Shown: piece by piece, positions 43,928-52,329 of the stretch
Layout: every line of letters starts with the position of its first letter
How positions within the stretch are numbered: the stretch's first letter is position 1
Source: Roseimaritima ulvae
GTDB lineage: Bacteria; Planctomycetota; Planctomycetia; Pirellulales; Pirellulaceae
DNA length: 64,000 nucleotides
Direction of reading: 5' to 3'
NCBI RefSeq assembly: GCF_008065135.1
Contig: NZ_CP042914.1
Location: 1,240,001 to 1,304,000 of the forward strand
The notes under the pieces: model-generated
What the model saw: only the letters and a program-made list of their open reading frames with translations
The model's database searches: none
Told to the model about the DNA's origin: nothing
Program-made: the position numbers and the translations under genes

Positions 43928-44389
43928 ATGCCAAGTGAAAACCCCTATCAGCCGCCTGATCCAGAGACGCCTTTGGCCGTTGCTCCTACCGTAGGACAAC
44001 CGGCGGTGGGCGGCGTCGGGTGGTGGTGGGTGTTGGGGGCCTCCGTGATTGCGGCAATTGCGGGCGTCGTCGGTCGGCTTGTGCGACCGCTGATCTCTGG
44101 CCCCGTCCACTACGAAGCGATCGTGGGCTTGGTGCTGATGATCTTGGTCTGCGTCGTCTTACTGGTGCGATTCCGCAAGTTCCCGCGGCCACAGGGCATC
44201 TTTTTCTATCTCACCGGCACCCTCGCGATTTGGGCAGCGCACGTGGGCGGCTGGATGATTGCCCATGGCGAAATTTGGGCGGATGTCGTGTGGGTGAATT
44301 TGGCCTGCAACGCGGTGGCCGCGCTCGTCGGCTGTGTGACTTTGTTTTTGCCCCGCAGCGGTCGGCAGCCGCATTTTCCACCCTCCTAA
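43928..44389 (+). CDS. Small membrane protein with NPYQPP N-terminus
   Basis: A 153-residue protein whose soluble N-terminus (SENPYQPPDPE) is of the NPYxxP kind common in planctomycete membrane proteins. Four hydrophobic segments follow: ~32-52, ~64-82, ~90-108 and ~117-138. The function is unknown. AAGGA lies about 9 bases before the ATG. It is divergent from the DsbD-like gene, with about 190 bases between them, and ends near a repeat-containing gap. Confidence 0.75.
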   Translation: MPSENPYQPPDPETPLAVAPTVGQPAVGGVGWWWVLGASVIAAIAGVVGRLVRPLISGPVHYEAIVGLVLMILVCVVLLVRFRKFPRPQGIFFYLTGTLAIWAAHVGGWMIAHGEIWADVVWVNLACNAVAALVGCVTLFLPRSGRQPHFPPS

Positions 44390-44437
44390 TTTTCCTACCT
44401 CCGAACTTTATCGCCGGGCGCTCCTTGGTCAGTTCCG

Positions 44438-44471
44438 GTCTCCGCGGATGTTGAAGGACAGAGGAATGGGG
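44438..44471 (+). repeat. Dispersed repeat ending GGACAGAGGAATGGGG, copy 1
   Basis: The 34 bases starting GTCTCCGCGG and ending GACAGAGGAATGGGG match 48848-48881 with only a few differences. Related GACAGGAAGATGGGG units lie near 40077-40100. It sits between the ends of two converging genes. Confidence 0.55.
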
Positions 44472-44616
44472 TAGACCGCTGTTCCTTTTGGCAGGATGAA
44501 TACAGCGGGTAGGCGTCATCGTTTGCGACTCTTCACCAAATGGACAGCCTCTCCCCTTTGGTCTCTCCCGTAGGTCGTTCGCCCGGTTCAGACAATCGCA
44601 GAAAAGTGGCGATCGC

Positions 44617-45363
44617 TTACAGTCGAAAGCGGACGGGGAGGATTTCTTCGGAGGCGATGGAGCGGCCAAAGCGTTGAGCGGGCTTTCCCTGCCACTGCTG
44701 GACGGCTTCGGCTGCAGCCATGTCCAACGTTTGGTGCCCGCTAGATTTCAAGATTTCCACTTCCACGACTTTTCCCTCAAGATCGACGCGAAGCCGCAGC
44801 GTTACGGTGCCCTCGAGTCGTTGGCGGACCGCGGAGGCCGGGTATTGAGGAGGGCGGTTGGCGGAAAAATCGGCTGGCGTCTTCGGTTCCAATCCCACTG
44901 CCTGAGCTAGCGGAACGATGTCCACCGACGGCGGCGTGCTCTGGCTGGCCATTCGCCGCGGAAGCGTCTCTTGCTGCTGCGTTTTGACCTCTGGCAGTTC
45001 TGGCGGAGGTGGGCGACGCACGCTTACGAACTCGGGCGTGGGCGGCGCCTGTACCGACGCCGGCAAGTCGGCTGGCCGCATGGGCACATCGGCTCGCGCC
45101 GGGACCGTGGGAGTTAGCGATTGAGCTCGTTCCGGCGGCAGCGGCTCGGCTTGCGAAACCGGATCGACGCGCGAAAGCGTGAGGGTCGTAGCGGAAACGT
45201 TAGGAGCTGGCGGGCTGGCAAGTCGCAGCGAGATCGCGGTGACCCGCTGTTGACCCGTGGGACGAAAACGTTCGTAAATCGTCAACGGCAAGCACCACAG
45301 CGTGGCGGCAGCGATCGCGTGAATAAGCAGCGATATGCACGTCGAGCGAAGGGGAAGATTCAT
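44617..45363 (-). CDS. tonB: TonB-family energy transducer
   Basis: A 248-residue inner-membrane protein that links the proton-motive force to outer-membrane receptors. It has one N-terminal membrane helix (~8-30, LLIHAIAAATLWCLPL), a Pro-rich periplasmic spacer (~60-165) and a C-terminal TonB domain (~172-248) with YPASAVRQRLEGTVTLRLR and the later SGHQTLDMAAAEAVQQW segment. The ATG overlaps the stop of hemP (ATGA), so the two are coupled, and a TonB-dependent receptor starts on the other strand 530 bases away. ExbB and ExbD, which TonB needs, are not in the window. Confidence 0.92.
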   Translation of the reverse strand: MNLPLRSTCISLLIHAIAAATLWCLPLTIYERFRPTGQQRVTAISLRLASPPAPNVSATTLTLSRVDPVSQAEPLPPERAQSLTPTVPARADVPMRPADLPASVQAPPTPEFVSVRRPPPPELPEVKTQQQETLPRRMASQSTPPSVDIVPLAQAVGLEPKTPADFSANRPPQYPASAVRQRLEGTVTLRLRVDLEGKVVEVEILKSSGHQTLDMAAAEAVQQWQGKPAQRFGRSIASEEILPVRFRL

Positions 45364-45566
45364 TTACACAAGTATAACTTGCCCGACGTGGTGCGTCGAA
45401 GCCGGTACATCTGATCGTGGTGCTTGATCCAGACCTCGTTGCGACCGAGAAAAAGATCTTGCGAGGCCAGCACACGCGGTGGCTCATGTTCGGCGCGCGG
45501 CCGGTCAGTTGAATCGAGGTTCGGTGGGACCGAATTCAGGGCGGGAGGATCATCAGGGGCACTCAT
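45360..45566 (-). CDS. hemP: Hemin uptake protein HemP family
   Basis: A 68-residue protein whose last ~35 residues match the HemP family: LFLGRNEVWIKH followed by MYRLRRTTSGKLYL, the usual short beta-hairpin with conserved G-x-x-x-V/I-x-I-x-H...YxLR. The first ~30 residues are a Pro-rich, likely disordered tail. HemP genes typically accompany heme receptors and TonB, as here. I chose the ATG at 45564-45566 because the frame upstream has no resemblance to the family and would double the length. It overlaps tonB by four bases. Confidence 0.85.
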   Translation of the reverse strand: MSAPDDPPALNSVPPNLDSTDRPRAEHEPPRVLASQDLFLGRNEVWIKHHDQMYRLRRTTSGKLYLCK

Positions 45567-45895
45567 GTTGCTCGTGTAACGCAGATCACGTGCCAATGAG
45601 CGTGTGCCCATGGATGTGCGTGCAATGACGGAGCAAAATAGGGGCGTGGGGCGTTTCGGTAAGTCCCACTCGAGTGCAATGGCGGTGGAATTTGCGCCCT
45701 GGTAGCTGGGTTTTCCGCCGCCGCCAGCGGGTTGCCTCAATGGGGGGCGCGGTTATGCAGGCTGTAGCGGTTGTCGCGCAAATTCCAAAGCGTGGGTGCG
45801 GGCCCCACCGATCTGAAGCATAGAAACAAATGTAACGATGTTGATGCCTAGCACTGTCGCGATGGTTGCAGATTGTTACCCGATAAGAGTCTCTC
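45567..45895. other. Divergent regulatory region between hemP-tonB and the receptor gene
   Basis: About 330 bases that must hold the promoters for both directions. I looked for a Fur box (GATAATGATAATCATTATC type) and did not find a convincing one on either strand. No gene is evident. Confidence 0.5.
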
Positions 45896-48325
45896 ATGCT
45901 GTTCAAGACGGAAACCCCCTTCAAGCTGGCGCTCGCTGGCCTAACCGTGTTTGTCTGGCAGGCCGCGGCCACTGCCCAGGATGCGACCCTGCCGCCCATC
46001 GAAGTCCGCCCACCCGCTCAACAGCCGTCGCCGGCGACCGATGGATCCGTCGATCCTCAAACACCTTCGCAAAACGCTGCGGACGCCGGAACTCCGCCGC
46101 TCGTCACCGATCCGGTCCAACCGCCTCGCTTGGACGGGCCGGTGGTTTCCAACGGTGCCGGCGAGCCCGCTGTGTCCGGCGCCTTCGAGGATCTGCCCGC
46201 GGCCCCACAATCGCAAGTCAATGGCGCAAATCAAACGGGCAGCGGCGTCTACAGTGAAGCCTTCCCATCGCTGGGCGAATCGCTGTTGGGAGGCACGATC
46301 AACGATCCGACCGGATTGAATAGTGCGGTACGCTCGCCCAGCAATTTGTTCGACACACCACGCTTGGGAACGGTTGTCGATCGTGAAGACCTGGACCGCC
46401 GCCACGCCAGCACGGTATATCGCGCCCTGCAGAACGAAGTCGGCGTGATGCTGCAGCAGACCGGTAACGGACAATTATCGCCCTACATCCGCGGATTGAC
46501 CGGCCAACAGGTTTTGATTTTGGTCGACGGGATCCGTATGAATACCAGCATCCTGCGCCCAGGGCCGAACCAGTACGCCGCCACGATCGACCCAGGTTCG
46601 ATTGAACGCGTGGAGATCATCCGCGGTGCCGAGTCCGCGCTGTGGGGCAGCGATGCCATCGGCGGCGTCATCAACTTCGTGACTCGCAGTGCGGACCCCA
46701 CTCGCGGCAATTACTGCAGTCCCTACGTCAACCAGATCTACAGCACGGCCGAAGCTTCGTCGTACACGCGGACCGGATTCAGCGGTTGGTACGGTGCCAC
46801 GGGGATCACCGGCGGTGTGTCGTACTTGGATGTGGGCGAACTGGACCGAGGCGGCGATTTTGGTCGCCAACCGGGTACGGACTATGAACAGTATGCCGGT
46901 GACCTGAAGCTGCAACGCGTGCTGGCTGGCGAACACCTGCTGACGATCGCGATGCAACACTTCGAACAGAACGATCTGAAACGCAGTGACCGGTTCCTGC
47001 CGTTTGTGCTGGGACCGCCCACCAACGGTGTCATTCCCACGCAGCGGCCCACGTACTTTGATCCCCAACAACGGAACTTGTTGTATGGACGATTGGAAGG
47101 TCTGCTGGCCGAGGACGTAGGGTTTGCGGACGTCTACTCGATCACCTTTTCCGGTATGCGCACCAAAGAAGCATCGGTTGTCGATCGCTATTCGGGCAAC
47201 GATCCGGCCGCCGTGGTGACGCGACGCGAGATCGGCGAGTTCGACGATCTGGGCTGGGGCACGGTTCTGTCCTTCAGGAAGGACCTGGACGACTTTGGCA
47301 AGCTGACCTACGGAACCGACTTCTACAGCGAATCGATCGATGCAGAGCGGACGCGGATCGACGATCCCGACGCGCCGGGGGCCACGCCCGTGCCCACCGA
47401 TCCTCAGTATCCCGATGACTCGCAGGCCGACCGCGTGGGCGTGTATGCGTCCTGGTACGTGCCGCTGACCTCGCGGTTGGACGCGACCACCTCGGTTCGC
47501 TACGAGAATATTAATATCTCCGGCACGCCCAACTTTGATACCCTTGGTCCGACCTACTTTGAACGGTCGTACCAGGACTGGATCGCCAGCATCGGGTTGA
47601 CCTACGAACTGACCGATCACCTGCGGTTGGTGGGGGGCTACTACGAAGGCTTCCGAGCACCGACCATCGACGACCTGACGGCCAACAAAACGTTTTTGCA
47701 GAACAACCAATCCACACCCTTGGTGGGCAACCTCAATGTCGAACCGGAACACAGCCAGACCTACGAGGTGGGCGCCAAGTTCAACTACGACCGTTTGCGG
47801 CTGCAGGTGACCGAGTTCTGGACCGACTTCGATAGCTATATCAATCGAGAAGTGATCGGTGGGGAGCGGTTCTTGACCAACCAGCAGGCATACTTGAATG
47901 GTACAGAACTAGCCGGTGAGTACCTGCTCCATCGGAATGTGGCCCTGTACGGAAACTTCTACTACACCTATGGCTTGGTCACCAGCAACGACGACCCAAT
48001 TGCCCGGATTCCACCCACGCAGGGCATCCTGGGTTTGCGATTCGACGACTACGCCAGCGGTTCGTACTGCGATGTCTACACCTGGATGGTGGATCGTGCT
48101 GACCGCTACGCCGAGTCTAATTTGGGAGACTCCCGGTTCATCGCTGGCGGAACGCCGGGCTACGCGACGTTGAACCTGCGGTGCGGACGGTCCTTCGGTG
48201 ATCAGCACCGTCATCGCGTGTCGCTGGCACTGGAAAACATTACCGACAAGTACTATCGGGTGCTCGGCAGTGGCGTCGATGGGCCAGGATTCAATGCAAT
48301 TTTCGGCTACCAGTTGACGCTCTAG
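45896..48325 (+). CDS. TonB-dependent outer membrane receptor, probably heme/iron
   Basis: An 809-residue beta-barrel receptor. Signal peptide ~1-27 (ends AAATA), then a possible TonB box (LPPIEVRPP) and a Pro/Gln-rich linker. The plug domain (~160-270) has SPYIRGLTGQQVLILVDGIR and the SIERVEIIRGAESALWG segment. The barrel ends in an aromatic-rich C-terminus (FGYQLTL). EGFRAPTIDDL (near residue 585) followed by NLNVEPEHSQTYEVG matches the FRAP and NPNL-type boxes of heme/hemoglobin receptors. With hemP and tonB next door, heme uptake is the best guess; another iron chelate or a different ligand is possible. Confidence 0.9.
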   Translation: MLFKTETPFKLALAGLTVFVWQAAATAQDATLPPIEVRPPAQQPSPATDGSVDPQTPSQNAADAGTPPLVTDPVQPPRLDGPVVSNGAGEPAVSGAFEDLPAAPQSQVNGANQTGSGVYSEAFPSLGESLLGGTINDPTGLNSAVRSPSNLFDTPRLGTVVDREDLDRRHASTVYRALQNEVGVMLQQTGNGQLSPYIRGLTGQQVLILVDGIRMNTSILRPGPNQYAATIDPGSIERVEIIRGAESALWGSDAIGGVINFVTRSADPTRGNYCSPYVNQIYSTAEASSYTRTGFSGWYGATGITGGVSYLDVGELDRGGDFGRQPGTDYEQYAGDLKLQRVLAGEHLLTIAMQHFEQNDLKRSDRFLPFVLGPPTNGVIPTQRPTYFDPQQRNLLYGRLEGLLAEDVGFADVYSITFSGMRTKEASVVDRYSGNDPAAVVTRREIGEFDDLGWGTVLSFRKDLDDFGKLTYGTDFYSESIDAERTRIDDPDAPGATPVPTDPQYPDDSQADRVGVYASWYVPLTSRLDATTSVRYENINISGTPNFDTLGPTYFERSYQDWIASIGLTYELTDHLRLVGGYYEGFRAPTIDDLTANKTFLQNNQSTPLVGNLNVEPEHSQTYEVGAKFNYDRLRLQVTEFWTDFDSYINREVIGGERFLTNQQAYLNGTELAGEYLLHRNVALYGNFYYTYGLVTSNDDPIARIPPTQGILGLRFDDYASGSYCDVYTWMVDRADRYAESNLGDSRFIAGGTPGYATLNLRCGRSFGDQHRHRVSLALENITDKYYRVLGSGVDGPGFNAIFGYQLTL

Positions 48326-48351
48326 GTCCTGGCTTCGTTCACCCTCAGGCT

Positions 48352-48549
48352 CTAATTCGGCTCAGGAGCGGGACCGCTTGTTCCCGTGACGTTGTAGAGG
48401 CCGTCGTCAATACCTTCGACGCCATAGTAGATCGCGAAGCCTCGTAGGGTGTCGCCGGTGTAGGTGTAGGGGACTTGGACCGTTTCGTTTACCTCGACCT
48501 GCTGGGGGGCGCATCCTACGAGCCGCGGCAGTCGGCAATGGCGCGGTGA
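48352..48549 (-). pseudogene. Remnant of a small lipoprotein-like gene
   Basis: One minus-strand frame reads a lipobox-like LVGC, then a tail of about 50 residues (APQQVEVNETVQVPYTYTG ... IYYGVEGIDDGLYNVTG) and a TAG stop at 48352-48354. No ATG, GTG or TTG start with a signal segment is found before a stop codon, so it is probably the eroded 3' part of a short secreted protein. It could also be chance; confidence is low. Confidence 0.3.
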
Positions 48550-48640
48550 CGGTTCTCACGCTATTCCCGAAGAGAATTTCAGATAGTAGCCGGTGGTCAG
48601 CGCAGCGCCACCACCGGAAACAAACGGGCAAAACCGGGCC

Positions 48641-48749
48641 CCCCTCTCCCCCAAAACAAGCTTACAAATAACAGGTTTGATTCCAACGCTACCGCTTGTT
48701 TTCTAGGTCAATCGACACCGCTGCAAAGGCTTGTTTTGGGGGAGAGGGG
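48641..48749. repeat. Long perfect inverted repeat
   Basis: CCCCTCTCCCCCAAAACAAG+C (48641-48661) is the exact reverse complement of 48729-48749; the 21-bp arms are 67 bases apart. The same kind of element, with the core CTCCCCCAAAAC, recurs at 59264-59344. It lies in a 660-base gap without a complete gene, between the receptor gene and the sulfatase gene. The remaining DNA of that gap is unremarkable. Confidence 0.8.
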
Positions 48750-48847
48750 CTGGGGGTGAGGGGGCGACCGAGCAGTCCAGGTGAGCCGTGTGAGAGCTGA
48801 CACTATTGCCCCCATCCCCTTTTCTCCACATCCCCTTATCTCCACCG

Positions 48848-48881
48848 GTCTCCACGGCGGTCGAACGACAGAGGAATGGGG
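48848..48881 (+). repeat. Dispersed repeat ending GACAGAGGAATGGGG, copy 2
   Basis: Second copy of the 44438-44471 unit, followed by a partial tandem GGACAGGGGAATGGGGG. Confidence 0.55.
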
Positions 48882-48989
48882 GACAGGGGAATGGGGGAAT
48901 TGACTACCTTCCCGTTCCCGACCGCCGGCAGCTGAATTAGGATGGCGAGCGACTGCTATCCACGTGCACACGTTTATTCAAGGCTCGTC

Positions 48990-51900
48990 ATGTTTCGACC
49001 ATTTGTCCTCGTGAGCGGATTCGTTTGGGCTCTACTGAGCTGTTTGGCCCAGGCCGATGATCCGGCTTCGCCCCCCGTGGCGCCGGCGAATGGCTCTTCC
49101 CCCAACGTGCTGTTCATCGCCATGGATGATCTGAACGATTGGATCGGCTGTCTGGGAGGCCACCCGCAAACGATTACGCCGAATCTTGACCGACTGGCTG
49201 CCAGCGGAGTGCTGTTCCGCAACGCCCACTGCCCCGCTCCGGCTTGCAATCCCTGCCGATCGGCGATCTTTACCGGACGCGCGCCGCATCGCAGCGGGAT
49301 GTACGACAATCGTCAAAAAATGCGCGAGGTGATGCCCGACGACATCATCATTCCGCAGTACTTCCGTAATCACGGGTACCGCGCGGCCGGTTCGGGCAAG
49401 ATGCTGCACTACTTCATCGACGCGCCGTCCTGGGACGAATACTTCCCCAAGGCCGCTTCCGAAAACCCTTTGCCCCAGACGTTTTACCCCACCAAGCGAC
49501 CGGTTAATTTGCCGCGTGGTGGTCCCTGGCAGTACGTCGAAACCGATTGGGCGGCGTTGGATGTGACGGACGAAGAGTTCGGTGGCGATTGGTCGGTCAG
49601 TAAGTGGGTCGGCGATCAGTTGGGCCGCGAACATGATCAACCGTTCTTTCTAGCCTGCGGTATCTATCGCCCGCACGAACCCTGGTTTGTTCCCAAGAAA
49701 TATTACGAGCCGTTTCCGCTGGACAGCATTCAATTGCCGCCCGGTTACAAAGAAAACGATCTGGATGACGTGCCTGCGATGGGCGTGCGAGCGGCGCGGA
49801 ATCGCTACTTCGCTCACATCCAAGAACAAGATCAATGGAAGCAGGGCGTGCAGGGTTACCTGGCGTCGATCCATTTCGCCGACGCCATGCTGGGCCGCGT
49901 CTTGGACGCTCTGGAATCGGGACCCAATGCGGACAATACCATCGTCGTGTTGTGGTCCGACCATGGTTGGCAGCTGGGCGAGAAGGAGCACTGGCAGAAG
50001 TACACGCCTTGGCGAGCCGTGACGCGGGTGCCGTTGATGGTTCGCGTGCCACCGTCGAGCAGCGCCGCGCTGCCGAGCGGAACTCACGCGGGCACGGTTT
50101 GTGATGCTCCGGTGAACCTATTGAGCCTTTATCCCACGTTGCTGGATCTGTGTGAGCTGCCCGCCAAATCGGACAATGACGGCGTCAGTCTATTGCCGCT
50201 GCTGGGCTCTGCGACGGGCGACAGAGCAACGCCGGTCAGCGAAGAAGTTTGGCCTCATCGTTCGGTGACGTATCTGGCACGGCCGGGCAGCTATGCCGTC
50301 AGCGGTCGGAAGCATCGTTACATCCACTATGCCGATGGCAGCGAAGAGTTGTACGACATCGTAGCCGACCCGTACGAATGGACGAATCTGGCCGGCGAGG
50401 AATCATCGGCAAACATCCTCGCCGATTTCCGCGGCACCTCACCGACCGAGTTTGCACCGCGAGTGGAGCCGTCGGTCCAGTCGCTGGCAAAGCTTTCGTG
50501 GCATCCCCTGGCCGAAGACAGCGCTCCGCCTTCCAAGCCGGATGGCAATCCCTTTCCCGTTTTCTTTACCAACATGCAGCGTGCGACGGTCGAACTGTTC
50601 TGGATGGATTCCGACGGCAAGCCCAAGTCTTACGGCACGATCAAACCGGGCGCCCGCAAGACACAGTCGACGCGTCCCGGCGCGGTGTGGATGGTTCAGG
50701 ATGCGAGCGACAACAAGCCGCTGGGGTATTTCCGCATCGGCGACCGCACGGCGCAAGCGGTGATTCCGGCGGCCAAGCCGAACGTAGTGGTGATTCTGAC
50801 CGACGATCACGGTTGGGCCGATCTGGGCTGCCAGGACATCGTCGATGATATTCGCACGCCGCATATCGACGCCTTGGCCGCTCGAGGAGTGCGTTGTACG
50901 TCGGCTTATGTGACCGCGCCGCAGTGCAGTCCGTCACGCGTGGGGTTGATCACCGGACGGCATCAGCAACGCTTTGGAATCGACACCAATCCCGATATGC
51001 CAATGCCCACTAGCGCGGTGACGATCGCCGAGCGGTTGAGGCCTTTGGGGTATCGAACCGGTTTGGTTGGCAAGTGGCATTTGCAACCCAATCCCACTTG
51101 TCGCGACTGGGTTCAGCGGGAACTTCCCGGACAGGCCAAGCTGCCGCCCCGACAAGTAAAGATTCCTTGGGACAAAATGCGTCCCTATTCGCCGGCGGCG
51201 CAGGGTTTTGACGAATACTATTGGGGCCCGCTGCGGAACTATCGAGCTAATTTCGACTTGCAGACCCACGAACTATTGCCGCAAATGAAGCAGGTTGCCA
51301 ATAGCGACTTTCGTATCGACGTGCAAACTGAAGCGGCCGTCAGCTTTATCGACCGCAACCACGACCAGCCCTTTTATCTGCAGCTGAACTACTACGGTCC
51401 GCACACACCGCTGCAAGCCACGCAGAAGTATCTGGATCGGTTTCCTGGCGAGATGCCCAAGCGACGCCGGTATGCATTGGCGATGATCTCCGCGATCGAC
51501 GACGGCGTCGGACGCGTGGTGCAGCGGTTGAAGCAGCACGGCCAGTTGGACAATACATTGATCGTGATGACTAGCGACAACGGCGCGCCGCTGAAGATGA
51601 CCAAGCCGGACACGCCGATCGGCCGCGATCCCGGCGGCTGGGACGGTTCGTTGAACGATCCCTGGGTAGGAGAGAAAGGCATGTTGTCCGAGGGCGGTCT
51701 TCGCGTGCCGATGATCTGGAGTCTGCCCAGCCAGTTGCCCAGTGGTCGCAGTTACGACTGGCCGGTCAGTACGTTGGACATCGCGCCTAGTGTGCTGCAA
51801 CTGGCCGGCGGAGACCTCCAGCAGGCGGCCGAAGAACTGGATGGGCTCAATATCTTTCCGCGTCTGAACAGCATTCAAATCCCATCGACGCGAACCCTGT

Positions 51901-52154
51901 ACTTTCGGTTCTGGGATCAAGCGGCGATCCGTCGCGGCAAGTGGAAATACATCTATGTGGGGGCCGGACAGAGGTATTTGTTTGACCTGGAAAGCGACCA
52001 GCACGAACATCAGAACCTGATCGACAAGCATCCGGAATTAGCCGCGTCGCTGCATCAAGCTTTGCAGGAGTGGTCGGACGATTTGACCCCGGCCGGACTG
52101 CCGACAGGAGAGCACCAACGGGAGCAGAAGTGGTATAGGTTTTATTTTGAATGA
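48990..52154 (+). CDS. Two-domain sulfatase fusion with a pVHL-like linker domain
   Basis: A 1054-residue secreted protein with a signal peptide (~1-22, ends LAQA). The first sulfatase (~37-510) has the metal-site Asp pair in FIAMDDLND and the formylglycine motif CNPCR with Cys86; it resembles iduronate-2-sulfatase-like enzymes. Residues ~520-595 look like a von Hippel-Lindau beta domain. The second sulfatase (~597-1040) begins VVVILTDDHGWADLG and has CSPSR with Cys646. Both need maturation of that Cys to formylglycine by an FGE or anaerobic enzyme not in this window. Sulfated polysaccharide breakdown in the periplasm or outside the cell is likely. The ATG at 48990 fits the signal peptide and has AAGG 6 bases before it; the in-frame ATG at 48942 has no signal. 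Confidence 0.92.
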   Translation: MFRPFVLVSGFVWALLSCLAQADDPASPPVAPANGSSPNVLFIAMDDLNDWIGCLGGHPQTITPNLDRLAASGVLFRNAHCPAPACNPCRSAIFTGRAPHRSGMYDNRQKMREVMPDDIIIPQYFRNHGYRAAGSGKMLHYFIDAPSWDEYFPKAASENPLPQTFYPTKRPVNLPRGGPWQYVETDWAALDVTDEEFGGDWSVSKWVGDQLGREHDQPFFLACGIYRPHEPWFVPKKYYEPFPLDSIQLPPGYKENDLDDVPAMGVRAARNRYFAHIQEQDQWKQGVQGYLASIHFADAMLGRVLDALESGPNADNTIVVLWSDHGWQLGEKEHWQKYTPWRAVTRVPLMVRVPPSSSAALPSGTHAGTVCDAPVNLLSLYPTLLDLCELPAKSDNDGVSLLPLLGSATGDRATPVSEEVWPHRSVTYLARPGSYAVSGRKHRYIHYADGSEELYDIVADPYEWTNLAGEESSANILADFRGTSPTEFAPRVEPSVQSLAKLSWHPLAEDSAPPSKPDGNPFPVFFTNMQRATVELFWMDSDGKPKSYGTIKPGARKTQSTRPGAVWMVQDASDNKPLGYFRIGDRTAQAVIPAAKPNVVVILTDDHGWADLGCQDIVDDIRTPHIDALAARGVRCTSAYVTAPQCSPSRVGLITGRHQQRFGIDTNPDMPMPTSAVTIAERLRPLGYRTGLVGKWHLQPNPTCRDWVQRELPGQAKLPPRQVKIPWDKMRPYSPAAQGFDEYYWGPLRNYRANFDLQTHELLPQMKQVANSDFRIDVQTEAAVSFIDRNHDQPFYLQLNYYGPHTPLQATQKYLDRFPGEMPKRRRYALAMISAIDDGVGRVVQRLKQHGQLDNTLIVMTSDNGAPLKMTKPDTPIGRDPGGWDGSLNDPWVGEKGMLSEGGLRVPMIWSLPSQLPSGRSYDWPVSTLDIAPSVLQLAGGDLQQAAEELDGLNIFPRLNSIQIPSTRTLYFRFWDQAAIRRGKWKYIYVGAGQRYLFDLESDQHEHQNLIDKHPELAASLHQALQEWSDDLTPAGLPTGEHQREQKWYRFYFE

Positions 52155-52329
52155 TGGTGGGGCGTGGGGTTTGCAAAACGGGAAGTCACTGATTTCCGCC
52201 GGGATTGCAGGCGATTGGTTTCATCGTTTAACCCGCAGCCGAAGGCGCAGGCGAATACGTTCAACACTAACAAGGGCCATGCACCGCACCTTACCCCCGA
52301 CCACAACCATTCGCTCTACAGGTATACTT

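Noticed and set aside
45567-45895. Possible Fur box before the receptor gene
   Set aside because: No 19-bp palindrome close to the consensus could be found on either strand.
46475-47752. 425-codon minus-strand frame inside the receptor gene
   Set aside because: Antisense to a well-supported TonB-dependent receptor; no ribosome-binding site or family match.
48942-48989. Upstream ATG of the sulfatase fusion
   Set aside because: The added 16 residues precede the signal peptide and have no ribosome-binding site.
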